The position numbers and the translations under genes were made by a program. Below are positions 12,751-25,266 of a stretch of 64,000 nt of DNA, piece after piece. Origin of the DNA: Glandiceps talaboti (Eukaryota; Hemichordata; Enteropneusta; Spengelidae); assembly GCF_964340395.1 (NCBI RefSeq), contig NC_135563.1:12037151-12101150 (forward strand). The letters are read 5' to 3'. Under the pieces are notes generated by a model. The model was not told where the DNA came from and made no database searches. It saw only the letters and a list, made by a program, of their open reading frames with translations. Position 1 is the first letter of the stretch, and each line of letters begins with the position of its first letter.

Positions 12751-13259
12751 ACCAAACATACCTTGTTGCAACATGCCAACATGGGAGCATATCAAATTTA
12801 CTAAAAACTTTGTTATTTATGAACCTTATCAACGAAAACACAATTCAACAACGTCAACATTGGCGTTGTAAAATTCCCTCGTCACCTTTGCCCAGAAATA
12901 ATTAATCATATGCGACATCTTTCCATATGGAGTCGAAATATGATTATGTTTGGGTTCATGGAAAGATTTCAAGTTTTTATGTTTGAAAAAAAAATCGTCT
13001 GCAATTTATGTCATTTTGAAATTATACCAGTTGAGTCTGAAGAGGATACAGGGACATATTTCGTTACCCGTAAAGAGTACATACTGTATGTTGTTATTAT
13101 GTGTTAATTCAGAAGTGTTCGAAAATCTACAGTAACTAAGTAAGTTCAAAACCTTTGTTTCTGTACATAGCTGTATATGTTTTGTAGAAGAACTTCCCCA
13201 AATCACACTCAGGCTTTCAACGTAGCTGTATTCACATATTGCTTTGGTTAAGAGCTTAC

Positions 13260-13350
13260 CTAATGGTCGAGAGGCAACCCAATATTGTAAATAAACAAAA
13301 GGCACTTCATCAGATATGCGTATCAGACGACCAGTGACCTTTACTCGTTC
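13260..13350 (-). CDS. Candidate internal exon, unknown protein
   Basis: Minus strand: an open frame from 13350 to a strong donor (TTAG|GTAAGC, exon edge 13260) includes VTGRLIRISDEVPFVYLQYW. Possible acceptors lie just upstream: AG after ...TTAAATAAG, or GTAAAG|GTC at 13338, which gives phase 0. Neither has a long pyrimidine tract. The residue mix (alternating hydrophobic and charged, two aromatics with Trp) looks coding, but no family is recognised. A further exon-like segment lies about 140 bp upstream on the same strand. In-phase joining to that segment is possible only with the GTC start. Confidence 0.25.
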
Positions 13351-13486
13351 TTATTTAAGTCATCATAACAACAACGTCTATGGAGCTGACCGTGTAATGA
13401 GTCCAAGCTGGCGTTGAGAAAAAACAGGCACACCCACTCTTTAGTTTGCATAAGAGTCTGATCACCATCCCCTGTAATTGACTTAC

Positions 13487-13563
13487 CTCACTGAGTGCAT
13501 AACTTGAAAAAGCCATTACTTGGCCAGTGAGAAAACTTGTGTGCAACTCAGACCTCCTAATTA
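13487..13563 (-). CDS. Candidate 77-nt internal exon, unknown protein
   Basis: Minus strand: ...ATATATTTTAG|TA at the acceptor side and GTGAG|GTAAGT (a perfect donor) at 13487, with 25 open codons ending in FSSYALSE at phase 0. It lies just upstream of the 13.26-13.35 kb candidate, so the two could be consecutive exons of one minus-strand gene. No function can be suggested. Confidence 0.22.
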
Positions 13564-13599
13564 CTAAAATATATTTTTGTCAAATTGCACAATGCCGTA

Positions 13600-14770
13600 T
13601 TGATTAATGTAATACCATCAATTGTGTAACTTGGAACAAATTCAAGATATCATTGCTGAAACGTCATCTATCTTGCACAAGTTTCTTTCCTTACATGGGT
13701 TACAATGTACAGCTTTTCATCTACGTTTGACAAGTTGTTGGCTTTGGCTAGGTATCTATTTTCGTATACTGTAAATAATTATTCAACTTGCGTGAAACTA
13801 ATTGTGCTTTGCATATTGTTTATCATAGCATTGTCGTGCATTTCATTGCACTGAATCGTATCCAATGTGTACTTATTTGTTTTATTTGTTCATGTTCTAA
13901 CACCACCAAGGAACAATCACTTCCAACTCTTGCCATTTTGTTCATTAAAGAAATCTAACTAATTTGAAATATTTAGACATTCATAAATAACATAACAAGC
14001 ACGAATATTAACTCCATTACGTCATTTAGCGCCACTTGCTAAACATCATTATCTGTCTCATTATAATTGAAACCACGTTGGCAAATACACTTTTGGCTGT
14101 CAAGTAGATACCACAATATCAAATATCAGAAAGCAGTCATTAACATGACTGTCTAGGCAAATAACTAAAACGTACAAATAAGTCCCAGATGAGCGACCAT
14201 ATAGTACATTATGACTAATTTCATGGTAGCCTTTTTGAGATATATACGTTCAACATGATTAATTATGTTATTTCAATTTCGAAAATTGAACATTAGATTG
14301 AAATATACCATAAATAGAAATACCATTAGTCATGTCAATGGTCTTTGAATTTAGACTGATTTTGAGTGGTAAAGAGAAGGATAGATTCTGATAAGGTTTT
14401 TCACTGCAGTCTACATCAAATGCCAAGATGAACGAAGATTGATCATTCACATTTCTTTGATGTAGATATAAAAAATAGAAATATAATGCTGACAGAGTTG
14501 TCTGTTTTTGACTTGCAGAATACAGATTAGTTTACTAAAGAAGACCCTACAAAGTTCTAAGACGTAATATTACTCAATAAAATTGATGCTCAGGCTAGCC
14601 GATCCCAAGGGATAAGTTATTGCGTGTTATTTTATCTACAAATTACCTAACTCTTCAGGAATGTGGAGCAGAGTGTCCCCATTTTCGATACATCAACTTG
14701 GTTGTCAAGAATTCAACGCAGTAATATGCTAAATGAATTAATTTAGTCCTGGTCAGATGTCCACGCAATA
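13600..14770. other. No recognisable gene
   Basis: AT-rich. On the plus strand a good acceptor (...TTTTTGACTTGCAG near 14.52 kb) is followed by a short frame with a stop near 14.57 kb and an AATAAA about 10 bp later. This is exon-like, but too short to separate from chance. Confidence 0.4.
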
Positions 14771-14894
14771 TAGCTATGATAGACTAAATGTAATGCATAT
14801 CACGAGTGCGAGAATCATGTCCTTTAATAGGTTAATGGAACACATATCTGCATAGCATAGCATATTCATATAGAAGTCATTCTCTGATAAACAT

Positions 14895-15127
14895 TCCATG
14901 CTTCTCGTCAAAACATTAAAGACAGTTTCTCCTATGACTTTGTTTTTCTGCGTATTGTCAATAAACTGGAAGACATGGCGACCAAAGAATGATAGGCAAG
15001 TGTCTAACAACGGGTTTGCTTTTGTCAAAACATTATAGAAAGTTTCTCCTATGATCCTTTTTGTTCTCCAATTGTCAACAAAATGGGAAACATGCCGCAC
15101 AAAAATAACATGCAAGTATATAACACG
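14895..15127 (-). repeat. 117-bp tandem duplication preserved in one reading frame
   Basis: Two copies are spaced exactly 117 bp (39 codons; GTCAAAACATTA landmark at 14907 and 15024). On the minus strand both lie in one continuous 113-codon frame (14774-15115). The copies share IIGETFYNVLTK and VIGETVFNVLTR, each after an H(V/F)xxF(V/I)DN block. The duplication is certain. Whether the frame is translated is unknown; no family is recognised and the frame's start is not an obvious ATG. It could be a diverged minisatellite whose period happens to be a multiple of three. Confidence 0.6.
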
Positions 15128-15131
15128 GGTT

Positions 15132-15190
15132 ATTATTGTTGTTGTTGTTGTTGTTGTTGTTGGTGGTGGTGGTGTTGGTGGTGGTTTTTC
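15132..15190. repeat. (TTG)n-(GGT)n compound microsatellite
   Basis: Uninterrupted GTT triplets change into GGT triplets with minor breaks. It directly abuts the 117-bp duplication. Confidence 0.95.
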
Positions 15191-15829
15191 TTGGTTTTTG
15201 TTAAACGGCTTTGCTATTTTAGAACAAAATTCTATTCATGCTTTCATTGCCCGTGAGTTGTAGACGATCGAGATTTGGTTAGATAAACTATGTCATTGAT
15301 GCATTGCGAAAGTCTAACTAATGTCTAGTATGGTGTAGCATTTAACAGAAGCATTAGATAGCAATGTCGCAAATTATCAAAGAATTTTTCAAAAGAACCT
15401 GAAATGGTAATGGAGAACTCAATCCTTATAGTCACCATTATGTGATCCTTTATACATCACGTTTGCTTCCTAGCTTGACCTACGCCCTCTTTATTAGTCT
15501 GCGATTGGAAAAGCATCAAGGTTGTTATTATAGAGGATTTTCATTTGTCTCTCGGTAGGACTGATCATGGCTTCTACTGAACCGATGGTGATTGCGTTGA
15601 AATGCCAAACCAAATAATGGCCAAAACCCATCGAGGCTCGAAATCTATTTTTAAAAGGCAGACGAATTCGAAGTTAAAGCAATTTTTTCGTTGATATATA
15701 TAGGAGTTAATATAGAGTGCTAGAAACCGCAAGACACTTTACATACAGAGGGCGGGCTGCATTTAAAGGAGACAAACAATTCCGTATTTTTAAAGAAAAT
15801 ATATCTTTTAATTTATTTGTATTTACTAG

Positions 15830-16360
15830 TTATCTGTCCAAGTCAATGCAAAAACCTAGAATTGAAACCTTAACCTCTAAAATCAATAGCATTTGGTACA
15901 TCCATGCAAAGAGTACAAATGCCATAAAACTGTTTGTAGCTTTTAGTAGTTGTAAAGGGAAATCTTCATAATTAATGATTTTCGGTAATTAGGAAATATG
16001 TTAAGAATGCAAACTTCAAATTTGATATAATTTGGTACAGGCAACAACTATAAAAAATCTAAAACACACAAGCCTTATAAAGGTTGTTGATGTGACTTTT
16101 AATTTGGATAAATCATTTACATAATTAATGATTGTCAACAATTAGGCAATAGCTTACCAATACAACTTTCAAATTTCGTGTAATTTGAAACATATATTGA
16201 TGATTAATAAACCACGCGTTTCCATTATAGCACGAATCAAATTGTACAGTTTTTGTAACGAATGGTAATGGATAATTTTCATAATCAAGATTTTACATAA
16301 TTAGGCAATATCTTGAGAATGCAAGCTTCAAATTAAACATAATTTCGAATAGTTAATTTA
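15830..16360 (+). repeat. ~155-bp tandem array, family A
   Basis: Three clear copies begin with CATAATTAATGATT-like words at 15967, 16120 and 16280 (spacing 153 and 160 bp). Each continues with an AATTAGG(C/A)AATAT...GAATGCAA...TTCAAATT...ATAATTTGG-like core. A partial copy precedes them from about 15830. The same unit occurs in opposite orientation at 61.46-61.88 kb. Confidence 0.7.
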
Positions 16361-16369
16361 CAAATTTCT

Positions 16370-17170
16370 TAATTAAGGAATGTATAATACATATTAGCTC
16401 GGAATTTTACATTCTGGTAATACGTGTAGGACGAATATTTAAAAGGCGTACGCATGGTCCCAATGCTGAAAGGCAGTTAGATTACATCTGGTTGTTTAGT
16501 GAGGTTAAAAATCAAATCATGGGATCTCCTCAACGATTGTAAGTGATTGTACATATTAGCCTTTCATGTTAGCCAGAGTTCCCAAACCATAGCCCAACCA
16601 ATGTAATAATAAACTGCATTAACATGTCATAAATATACCAGATGGTAGGCCTGCTTATGAGAAAGGGTCTCCTCTTTTCGTAAAATGTTGTATGGCAACA
16701 CCTTGGGTGTGCAGGTCTGCGTAGGACCCCCTCTCACGATTACATAGAGTTGCGAAGAACGGGTAACAGCTCTCGTCTTGATTACGATAAGTTTAAATAA
16801 CATATAGAAGACGCGTACGTTAGTTCTACCTAGAAATGTCTATTTATGGCTTTAACGAGATATCGTGTCTTAGATATAACCGAAAGGTTGAGTATGCAAG
16901 TATGATTACAACGATCATAATTTGGAGAATATGGAGATCAAAGTGTATACGATGAAACAATCATCAATATTCTATAGTTTCTACTTTGGCAAGAATTTGC
17001 ATTCTCAGATCAAAACAATCTTAGTATTATTTCCTTCCAATGTATGTGATAAATAGACGAACATTTCTTTATCTAAACAGGGAAAGAGCATTAACATACC
17101 TTTTAAACATAATCATATCTTTATATAATATTTGGTTATATCTATCGATCAAATGTCGAAACTGTTGAAA
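16370..17170. other. No recognisable gene
   Basis: A weak imperfect hairpin (GAGAAAGGGTCTCCT-like arm near 16.66 kb against GTAGGACCCCCTCTCAC near 16.73 kb) is the only structure noted. The rest is AT-rich unique sequence. Confidence 0.4.
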
Positions 17171-17173
17171 GAT

Positions 17174-17388
17174 TTATGTTCCAGTTACAACTGAAGGTTT
17201 GTGCTGACAGGGAGATCTTATTTCGAAGATGATATTATTTTTTCTTCCATTGGCCACCAACACGTCTTCGAGATGAATCAAATTACATGACAGATTTCCC
17301 ACCGTCAAATTAACGTTCTCGACCCGTACTTGAATGTACGTGAATAATTCGGAACATGTATGTAATGTACCCATCACGGAAACTAATT
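17174..17388 (-). CDS. Candidate second exon of a minus-strand gene
   Basis: A minus-strand frame from an acceptor (ATAACAG|AA, 17388) to TAA at 17174 carries 67 codons from a GTG (ATG two codons in, at 17374). It contains YIQVRVENVNLTVGNLSCNL and, later, two further cysteines. An N-glycosylation-type NLT and NLS are visible. Its phase (two bases completing a codon) matches the donor phase of the candidate first exon at 17.93-18.00 kb, so they can be joined. The pyrimidine tract is weak. The protein is unrecognised. An alternative acceptor 6 bp further in keeps the same phase. Confidence 0.25.
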
Positions 17389-17925
17389 CTGTTATAAAGT
17401 ATTACTTGTAACCCATGAATGAGCTATTACCAATTAACGAATAATGTTACTAAGTAATTAATAACACATTTCCGTGCTTGAAAGCGTAATGATCATAAGA
17501 CAACGCGTTATTAGTATGAAAAACACATTTCACAATTAAAGATATCCCAAGGCGTTGTGTTGAACTGACGGGATAGAGCACTTGACCTATGACACATAAG
17601 TGCAAATAATTAGCCTTCCTTAACCACCATCAGATTATAGTATCTGTATTAACTTTTTGTTACAAAGCTCTGTTTGACTAACAACACAAGAGGAGTTTTT
17701 TGTCTATAAAAATGGTGCAATGATTCCATATACTTCTAACTGTACGTATGATTGTATGTGTTACTACTCGACTCAAAAGCTTGACATCGAATGGTTCAAA
17801 AGTTAAAAGTGGGGTTATCACAAAAACACTCGCAAATGACGTTATTAGGCTTAGAAGCGATTTGTTCCTTCTTGAGGTTTATGATATCCATCTGAAAATA
17901 GGAAATTTGAAGAGAGGACACTTAC

Positions 17926-17995
17926 CGATATACCCGAGTGGCAGTGCTGATATAGTGCTTGGTATACGTAATATAATAACGTTGTTCAACACCAT
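17926..17995 (-). CDS. Candidate first coding exon with hydrophobic N-terminus
   Basis: Minus strand: an ATG in a good context (GCGATGG) at 17995 reads MVLNNVIILRIPSTISALPL and ends at a perfect donor (ATCG|GTAAGTGTC, edge 17926) in phase 1. The segment is hydrophobic enough to be a signal or anchor sequence but lacks a charged n-region. The next candidate exon lies 0.54 kb downstream at 17.39-17.17 kb with compatible phase. ATG, donor and phase are seen; the gene is inferred. Confidence 0.27.
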
Positions 17996-17999
17996 CGCG

Positions 18000-18786
18000 T
18001 GCAAGGCTAGGGTAGGCTAAGATTTTGTTAAAAATACCGTTTATACTCCCACAGATCAGATACTCTATTGACAAGCATGGCGTGCATACAATTAACTTCC
18101 ATATAATTAACAAGCAACATGCATCGATAGTATACACCCGTGTGGTCTTAATCTACATGCAGAAAATGTTATTAGTTTCCTTTTATAAAAAATAATACAT
18201 ATTAATATACATTCACTCAGATTTAAAACAGACAGAGATCCAACATGTCTAGCCGTAATGCAAAAGCTACTCAGATAAAGACGGTGATAACACAACATCC
18301 ATGTTTTTTTAATAATAATTTTGATTAGATAATATGGCATATATGTGTGTTGCGCGGAACATTAACCTTGTCTTAAGCGATATTTATGATAATTGTGGAT
18401 AGTATAATGTAAAATTTTCCCAAAGAATCACATACGCTACATTATATTACAATTAGGGAGACTAACGTACACTGATTTTCTGAAAGATTAGGAAGTCTGC
18501 AACAACAAAATTGGTTTAAGGTTAGGCCATGAATACAATTGTTTTGTTTCTAGTCCTCGCGCTCGCAACCAGAGATTATATTTCTGTCCTTTTTCCAAGC
18601 CAGTGTTTTTTTCTGCTTCCATGGTACTGTCAAGATCTTAGTTTCATATTCAATAATGCACAAGCACCATAAGAATGCCATAGGTACAATCAAACCCATT
18701 TTTGTATGTTTGTAAGTATTGAGACGTATATTTGTCCAACATACATAGATGTTATTCCCCAATATTTTTCTTCATACAGCTAAGGG
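18000..18786. other. No recognisable gene
   Basis: Only short frames without motifs. Minus-strand frames at 18.11-18.34 and 18.55-18.76 kb are not supported by splice signals. Confidence 0.4.
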
Positions 18787-18862
18787 AAATACGCGTAACC
18801 TAAGGGGTCTTTGTAACTACGCGTCGCTAAGACAAAGCAAAACCCTTAGGTTATGAGTATTT
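18787..18862. repeat. Inverted repeat, ~20-bp arms
   Basis: AAATACGCGTAACCTAAGGG at 18787-18806 pairs with the reverse complement of CCCTTAGGTTATGAGTATTT at 18843-18862, with 17 of 20 positions matching. TCTTTGT and ACAAAG words next to the arms extend the pairing. It has the form of a very small foldback remnant. Confidence 0.6.
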
Positions 18863-19153
18863 TACTCCTGAATGGAGAAAGATACTGGAGCATAACCATT
18901 ACACCAAGAAAAATCTGGGAAAGTAGGGCAATTTTGAACGTTTTGACTCATTTTTCGAACACAGCATTACCAGCTGTGACGTAGACAGGCGTTGTCGTGA
19001 CATTGTGCATAGCATAATGTTTATTGTAGAGTTAAGACATTTCTTAGCCTTTGTAATTTTTCTTTTTCTCTGTGTGTATAATTCTATTGATCCGTATGAT
19101 GGCGCACACAAAAACAATACCTAGTCACCGCATCACTTTTGCGTTTTCCCCAG

Positions 19154-19240
19154 GACGAGAAACAAAACAAGCTGTCTTACCTTTATCTAATATTGGTCAA
19201 GATGCCTGAAGGTCGTTTCTATGTGATTAAATGTGTGTAA
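19154..19240 (+). CDS. Candidate exon after a strong splice acceptor
   Basis: GCGTTTTCCCCAG (to 19153) is a strong 3' splice site. Phase 0 then reads 28 codons beginning DEKQNKLSYLYLILVKMPEG to TAA at 19238-19240. Another phase reads RETKQAVLPLSNIGQDA before a stop, and a possible donor (TTG|GTCAAG) lies inside, so the frame is ambiguous. No poly(A) signal is close by. Only the acceptor is convincing. Confidence 0.2.
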   Translation, partial: DEKQNKLSYLYLILVKMPEGRFYVIKCV

Positions 19241-19860
19241 CATGGTTACCTTTACGTCAAGGGGTTTACATATTATTGTATATAACGTGGAGTATTTTGA
19301 AAGGCTGCTCCGGGCTTACTAATTGCTTTATGAACAGACCTGAATATGTGATCGATTATGGGGTTATATCCCCAAGTATTGTATCATCACTATTAATCAT
19401 AAAATTAAAGTATCCTAGGATATTCGGATATCCAATAAACCGTTATTTGGATATTTCCGATGTAAACCATGGGAGGGTGTGTTGCTATGCCACGTTAAAC
19501 TGACTGTTTGTTACAATCATTATGGTAGCATTTGTTTCTCCTACACATGGTAACATTATTTAAGACTTGGCACATATATCAGAGGTATCCAACGATATAG
19601 CAAGTACAGTCTTAAGTTTTCAAATATCGCATAGTGGCCATTCAAAGAACTTCTTCACGTAATCTATTATCTAATAGTTTTGCTTCAGTAAGTATCCTCC
19701 TCATACCATATGTATGATATATTAACGTTTCTAGTACAAATGTGTCAATCACTCCTTTACACATATCCCTGAATCATGCATCCATAATATCATTGTCAAA
19801 TACACTGGGGAAAGTTTTTTACATGGACCTCATCTCTCTGTATGAGCATCTATGCCTATA

Positions 19861-20195
<335 letters not shown>

Positions 20196-20808
20196 GCACG
20201 ACTCGGGACGAAGGAGTGGAAAAAATACGAGTAATTATTCATAAGTTTATATTTCAATTTGTCTCGTTTAACATACCTTGTTCTGTTGGCAGATAAAGTG
20301 AAGACATATGGTGAAATATTTATTATATTTACCGTAAACGATCCAATCGCAAATATACATTACATGAATAATTTTTATAACCGATACATATCTCATGTCT
20401 GTCTGTTTGCCATATCGCCAGGGTATCAACTCCATATACTTAGATTACATTCCATAAGAGAGTAACAGTCCGTTAGTGAAATAATGCAGACATCGCTAGA
20501 TGTCGATACTTGAATCATAGTTACAATAGTTGAAATTTCACGACAAAGTGACAGTGTATATCTGCAACGATATATCATGGTTACATTTCGTCTTGTTCTA
20601 CAACAGTGATTGCATTGGAAGAATGAATGTAACGATGATGTTAGGTTGACATTTATATGGTTCTAAGTATGTGCACGTATAATACCGTGCATATAGTGGT
20701 TGTACAGCAAGTTGTTTTGGATTTATGGTGTGGTAAAGCGGGTTTGACGAGTGTACTCGTTATTGCACAAGACCAGTAAATAGATAAAAGCAATCGACGC
20801 AGAATCGC

Positions 20809-20899
20809 CAACAACACAACACAACACAACGCAACGAAACACAACGCAACGCAACGCAACACAACACAACACAACACAACACAACACAACACAACACAA
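20809..20899. repeat. (ACAAC)n pentanucleotide microsatellite
   Basis: About 18 units, with a central block of GCAAC variants. The cysteine/valine-rich minus-strand frame across it is a repeat artefact. Confidence 0.95.
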
Positions 20900-23800
20900 T
20901 CATTACATCATATACGTTTATGGCTATGTATACATATATGTATCGGTGTGTGTCTGACAGTGTATATATGTATCTGTATTTGTCTGTCTATGTTTGCCTA
21001 TGCATTCATGCATGCGTGCGTGCGTGATTCAAATATAATTGCAATACTCTCTCATCGCCATCCATTTGTTTTCCCATACTGGCATAATAATAAAAGTGAT
21101 ATTTTAGAACCGTGTGATGAGTTCCGACAGTCATTATTTAACTAACACACGTCAAAGCAATTTCAAAAAATAATATTTGAACTTTTACAACCCCATTCTC
21201 GTTTCGCTTATAGTGCATCGAGTTTTACAGTAAAATATAAATGGATGGAACGTTAATGACGGGAGAAATCCAAACACGATATTTATTCCGAATACGTGTC
21301 TGAAAGAGTGCTCTTAAAATATCATTAAGATGGCATCTGAGACATTGACATGATATATGACACAGCTGTAATCATCGGGGTTTCGAAATTAGACATACCA
21401 CGGCGTTTCATCAACATATACATTTAGGCACTAGTACGTTTCATTCTGGGTGAATAAGAAAATGTATCTCATGTCGATTTCTTTAATATTTACAATTACA
21501 TGTGCTGCTGCTTATATCGATAGCTAAGTAGCATGCGATGCCTGTCTTGTTTATTTCTCCTGCTTTCTTAATTACACAACTTGTTCTATACATCATTGTT
21601 CATAAACCACACGTGGAATCCTCGAATTTTCAAAATGTCAATTTCATTGTCAGGAGAGATGCTCTGCTTTGGACTGTTTACTCCAATGTGGAACATTAAA
21701 GTGGATACGAACAATTATGTTTAGTTATGAAGGCAAATGTGCATTCATTCATAGGCTATTTCATGAGTAATGAGTCCCTCCTGTGACTTAGCGATCATTA
21801 TACATTTATTTTGTTTATACACTAAGTGACCCTGAATTTTTACACACCCTCGGGTCATGACGGCCAACTATTTTCCAACTTATTTTGGCATTTATAATTG
21901 ATGTAGACCTTCCGTGACTTTTAAATGTAAACCGGAAATATTTGTTGACCTTGATTGTGAACATAATATTCGGCTTCAGAGTAATAATGTCGATTACATT
22001 GCAGCAAGTATGATAGCGTAGCTAGTATCAAGCAATTTGGCAATTTGATCCGCGATTACGTTTTTGCTACATCATCTCTGTTGTCAATTTGTTTTGTTTT
22101 TCTAAACACCGTTTAACTCAGCATGATTTGCATCTGATCCCGGGTCAATATCCTCGATATTGTCACTCTTGAAGTTTTCAATTTCCATTTCATCGTTAAT
22201 TGAAATTGTACAATATCCAAAATAGCTGTTAATGCATACGGAAACTGTAATCAATAGGACATGCTAAGTAATTAAGGAATAACGTTCTACATGTGCGCAT
22301 ATGTACACAGTTTCAAAAACATTGTGAATTATGAACTTTGCTATATGGTTTTCCAAAGGTACCCACACATGCGATATGATCCGAAAGAATAAGACAACGG
22401 TTTTTTTGGCGTTGCTAGGTAAATTTCCGATTGAGGTACATTGAAGCGTTTAGATATACATCCGTCATCAATCATAAAAATCATAATTGCAAAAATCTTG
22501 CTTGAAAGCTATTTTGAAAGAAACAGAGGCAATGTTCTATCCATTTCACAAATGATCTCAAATGGTCAATGGTGTAATTAGTTCTAAAGAATATAAATAG
22601 CAATAGATATTGTTGGATTATGCAATATATCAAAATATTCTGTCACAGTTGTTCAGAACAGAATGATGTATTGTAGCGGTGACAACACTCATTTGTCAGT
22701 CAATGAAATGGGATAGGAGATGGTATTGCAATATACTATATTAGCTTCTACACAGCTGACATGCCCTTTCCAATAGTATGACCTACCCCCAACACTTACA
22801 AATAAGCAATCGTCCTAAATCCCGTCAATACAATGCATACTATACCATTGGTGAAAGAATGTTTAAACCATTCCCAGGCCTCTGAGAAACACGGTTATCA
22901 TCATACGCTATAGATGAGCAAGTAATCTGTAAAAACGTCCAAACCAATTTGAAACACAGTACGGCCTAGAGACCTCCACGCAAGTATCGCCAGAGTATCG
23001 CATTAGACTGGCTTGATACTAGTGTTAATGTGAATAACAGACAGGATCAGAGTCACCACAGGAATGCGGATACACGCGCAGGACTGATCCCACACATCAA
23101 AATGAGTTCGTAAGTTGGTTTATAAGAACAAAGCTGTCTAAATTCACTGTGATATATTATATCATTGTTAGATAAGCCTATAAGGAGATTAAATTACTTT
23201 GAATACTATATTATTTACAATGAACCATTTAAAAATAGTTTAAATATAAGAAATTTATTTAAAAAATAACAGGAGCAGGGTACCTAATTTCTGTATCAGG
23301 TAAGGGATAATGTGGTTACTTGACAGGTTTTGCTAGTCTATTGAAAAGAGAATTTATTAGAACATCTCTACTTAAAAGATTATGAAATATATCCTTCAAA
23401 TAATATATAGCCTTAGTAAACTTACTCACAATAATGCTCAAACACAGCGGTTTTGATGTGTACACCCTCGCTGAAACAACTTTATAGTCCAAGGTCCAAG
23501 TTCTTGTATATGACAAAGGTTCATTCCTAGCCATCGGCATCAAATTCTAATAACTCTGGGTGTGACTTTCCGTCAGTGCGGATAACTCAACGATTGTTTA
23601 AACATGTGCAAACCAACCTGACATTTAAAAAATCAACATTTACTTCCATGTCCTCGTAATGGTAGTATGGTAGAGTTTTACGACAAATTGAGCAAGAAAA
23701 AAACTCATTAAGCCTTTATGTTTGCCGACGCAGGCTTTGCCAACAGAGAAGTTAGTAAAGCATATCTTGTGAAAGAAATGGAACACGGGGACCCTGTGTT

Positions 23801-25200
23801 AATCACACATCATTAGCCAACAGTATGTAACTTTATTATGCACCACAACACCTGAATAATCAAATGCATATTTTGAGTATATTTGTACTTTAAGAATTTT
23901 TCCTTGAATACTTCACCTCACCCGTTGAACCGTAAACATATTGTCTTGACAAAATGTTGATGATTAATTGTAACGACGTCAACTGCAACACCATAAAATG
24001 TAGAAGTGGGCGTGTCCTTAGGATAAAATTAGACTATTTATTGTCTTTGAGACATTTTCCACTCAACGAAGATATCATATGTTTATGGTGTCTCAAAGCA
24101 AATATAAAATATACATGATCTTCTAATAAATCAACTGTAATACATCATCTGCGTAAATCTATAAATCCATGTCGACATATTGGTGTCTTTTATGTAAAAA
24201 AAATAGTTGTCACCGACACAGTTGGAAAAGAAATAATTAGAATTTAGGTGAGAAATAGTTAAGCTTAATGGCAATCCAATGTGAAAATATTTTCCAGTAC
24301 AGAGAAATAGTTCTAAGTAATTTTTGTGGTTCCACCGATAATATAGCACTAATGCGAGAACCTTTTGCATTTTGTTTCAGAGCGTATAATATTCAGAGTT
24401 CAATATATACATTAATCGAAATTTAACACAGCCATGAATATGACACTAAAACTCGACTTGCATATAATGAGACATAAATCAGAAAGACAATCCAGAGCGC
24501 AATACATACATTAATCGACTAAAACTTAACTTAGTGTATCATAGGAGATAAATCACACATAAAAATTAACTTAAGAAAATCATTTCAATAGTCGCGTCTT
24601 TTCAAGGACGTAGTGGGTAATGACGTTTTCACTTCTCATTTTTCCGTTCGGCTTATGATGAAATATGAGTGACTGAAATAGTCCAGAAAGATGTAAAGAA
24701 GAAGATGACGACGAGACTTGGTCCAGGAGTGATAGTATCCTCGATGTTAAGCCAACATAATTCAGATAATGGGAAATCGTAAGACGGGGTGATCTCACTC
24801 CGAACTCTGATCAGATCTGAGGTATTCATGCAGGAGAAGTAGATACTGTGACGGATATAGTTTTCGACGAAAGTACTTTGAAGTGCGTCATGTATAAAAC
24901 ACGTACTGAGAGTAGGAACTCCGAGTGGTATTGTCTGAATGATTGCTTCTCAGTTAGGATCTTCAAGTAATTGCTAAAATATGTTTTGACTTGTTTTGCC
25001 GCGAGATTACTATTTGTTACAATTGCAAGACGTGAAGCTTTTTTAACAACCCCACTGATATGCAAAGCTATTGTAAAATTCAAGCCTTACTTATTCTCGT
25101 TATATCACATAAAAAAGCATTCGTTTCCGTATAATGTTTTCTCCGTAACATCAACCACAATTGTCGCAAACCCTTTCCCGCCAAATTACTATGAAATCTA
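20900..25200. other. Long AT-rich stretch without a recognised gene
   Basis: Frames are short. The least AT-rich part, 24.58-25.08 kb, has two adjacent minus-strand frames (72 and 85 codons), one with a serine run encoded by TCG/TCA/TCT codons, but no motif or splice pair supports them. Confidence 0.4.
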
Positions 25201-25210
25201 ACCAAAAACA

Positions 25211-25218
25211 GTGACAAC

Positions 25219-25263
<45 letters not shown>

Positions 25264-25266
25264 ACA
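25211..25266. repeat. (CAA)n microsatellite
   Basis: Nearly uninterrupted CAA/ACA/AAC triplets. Confidence 0.95.
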
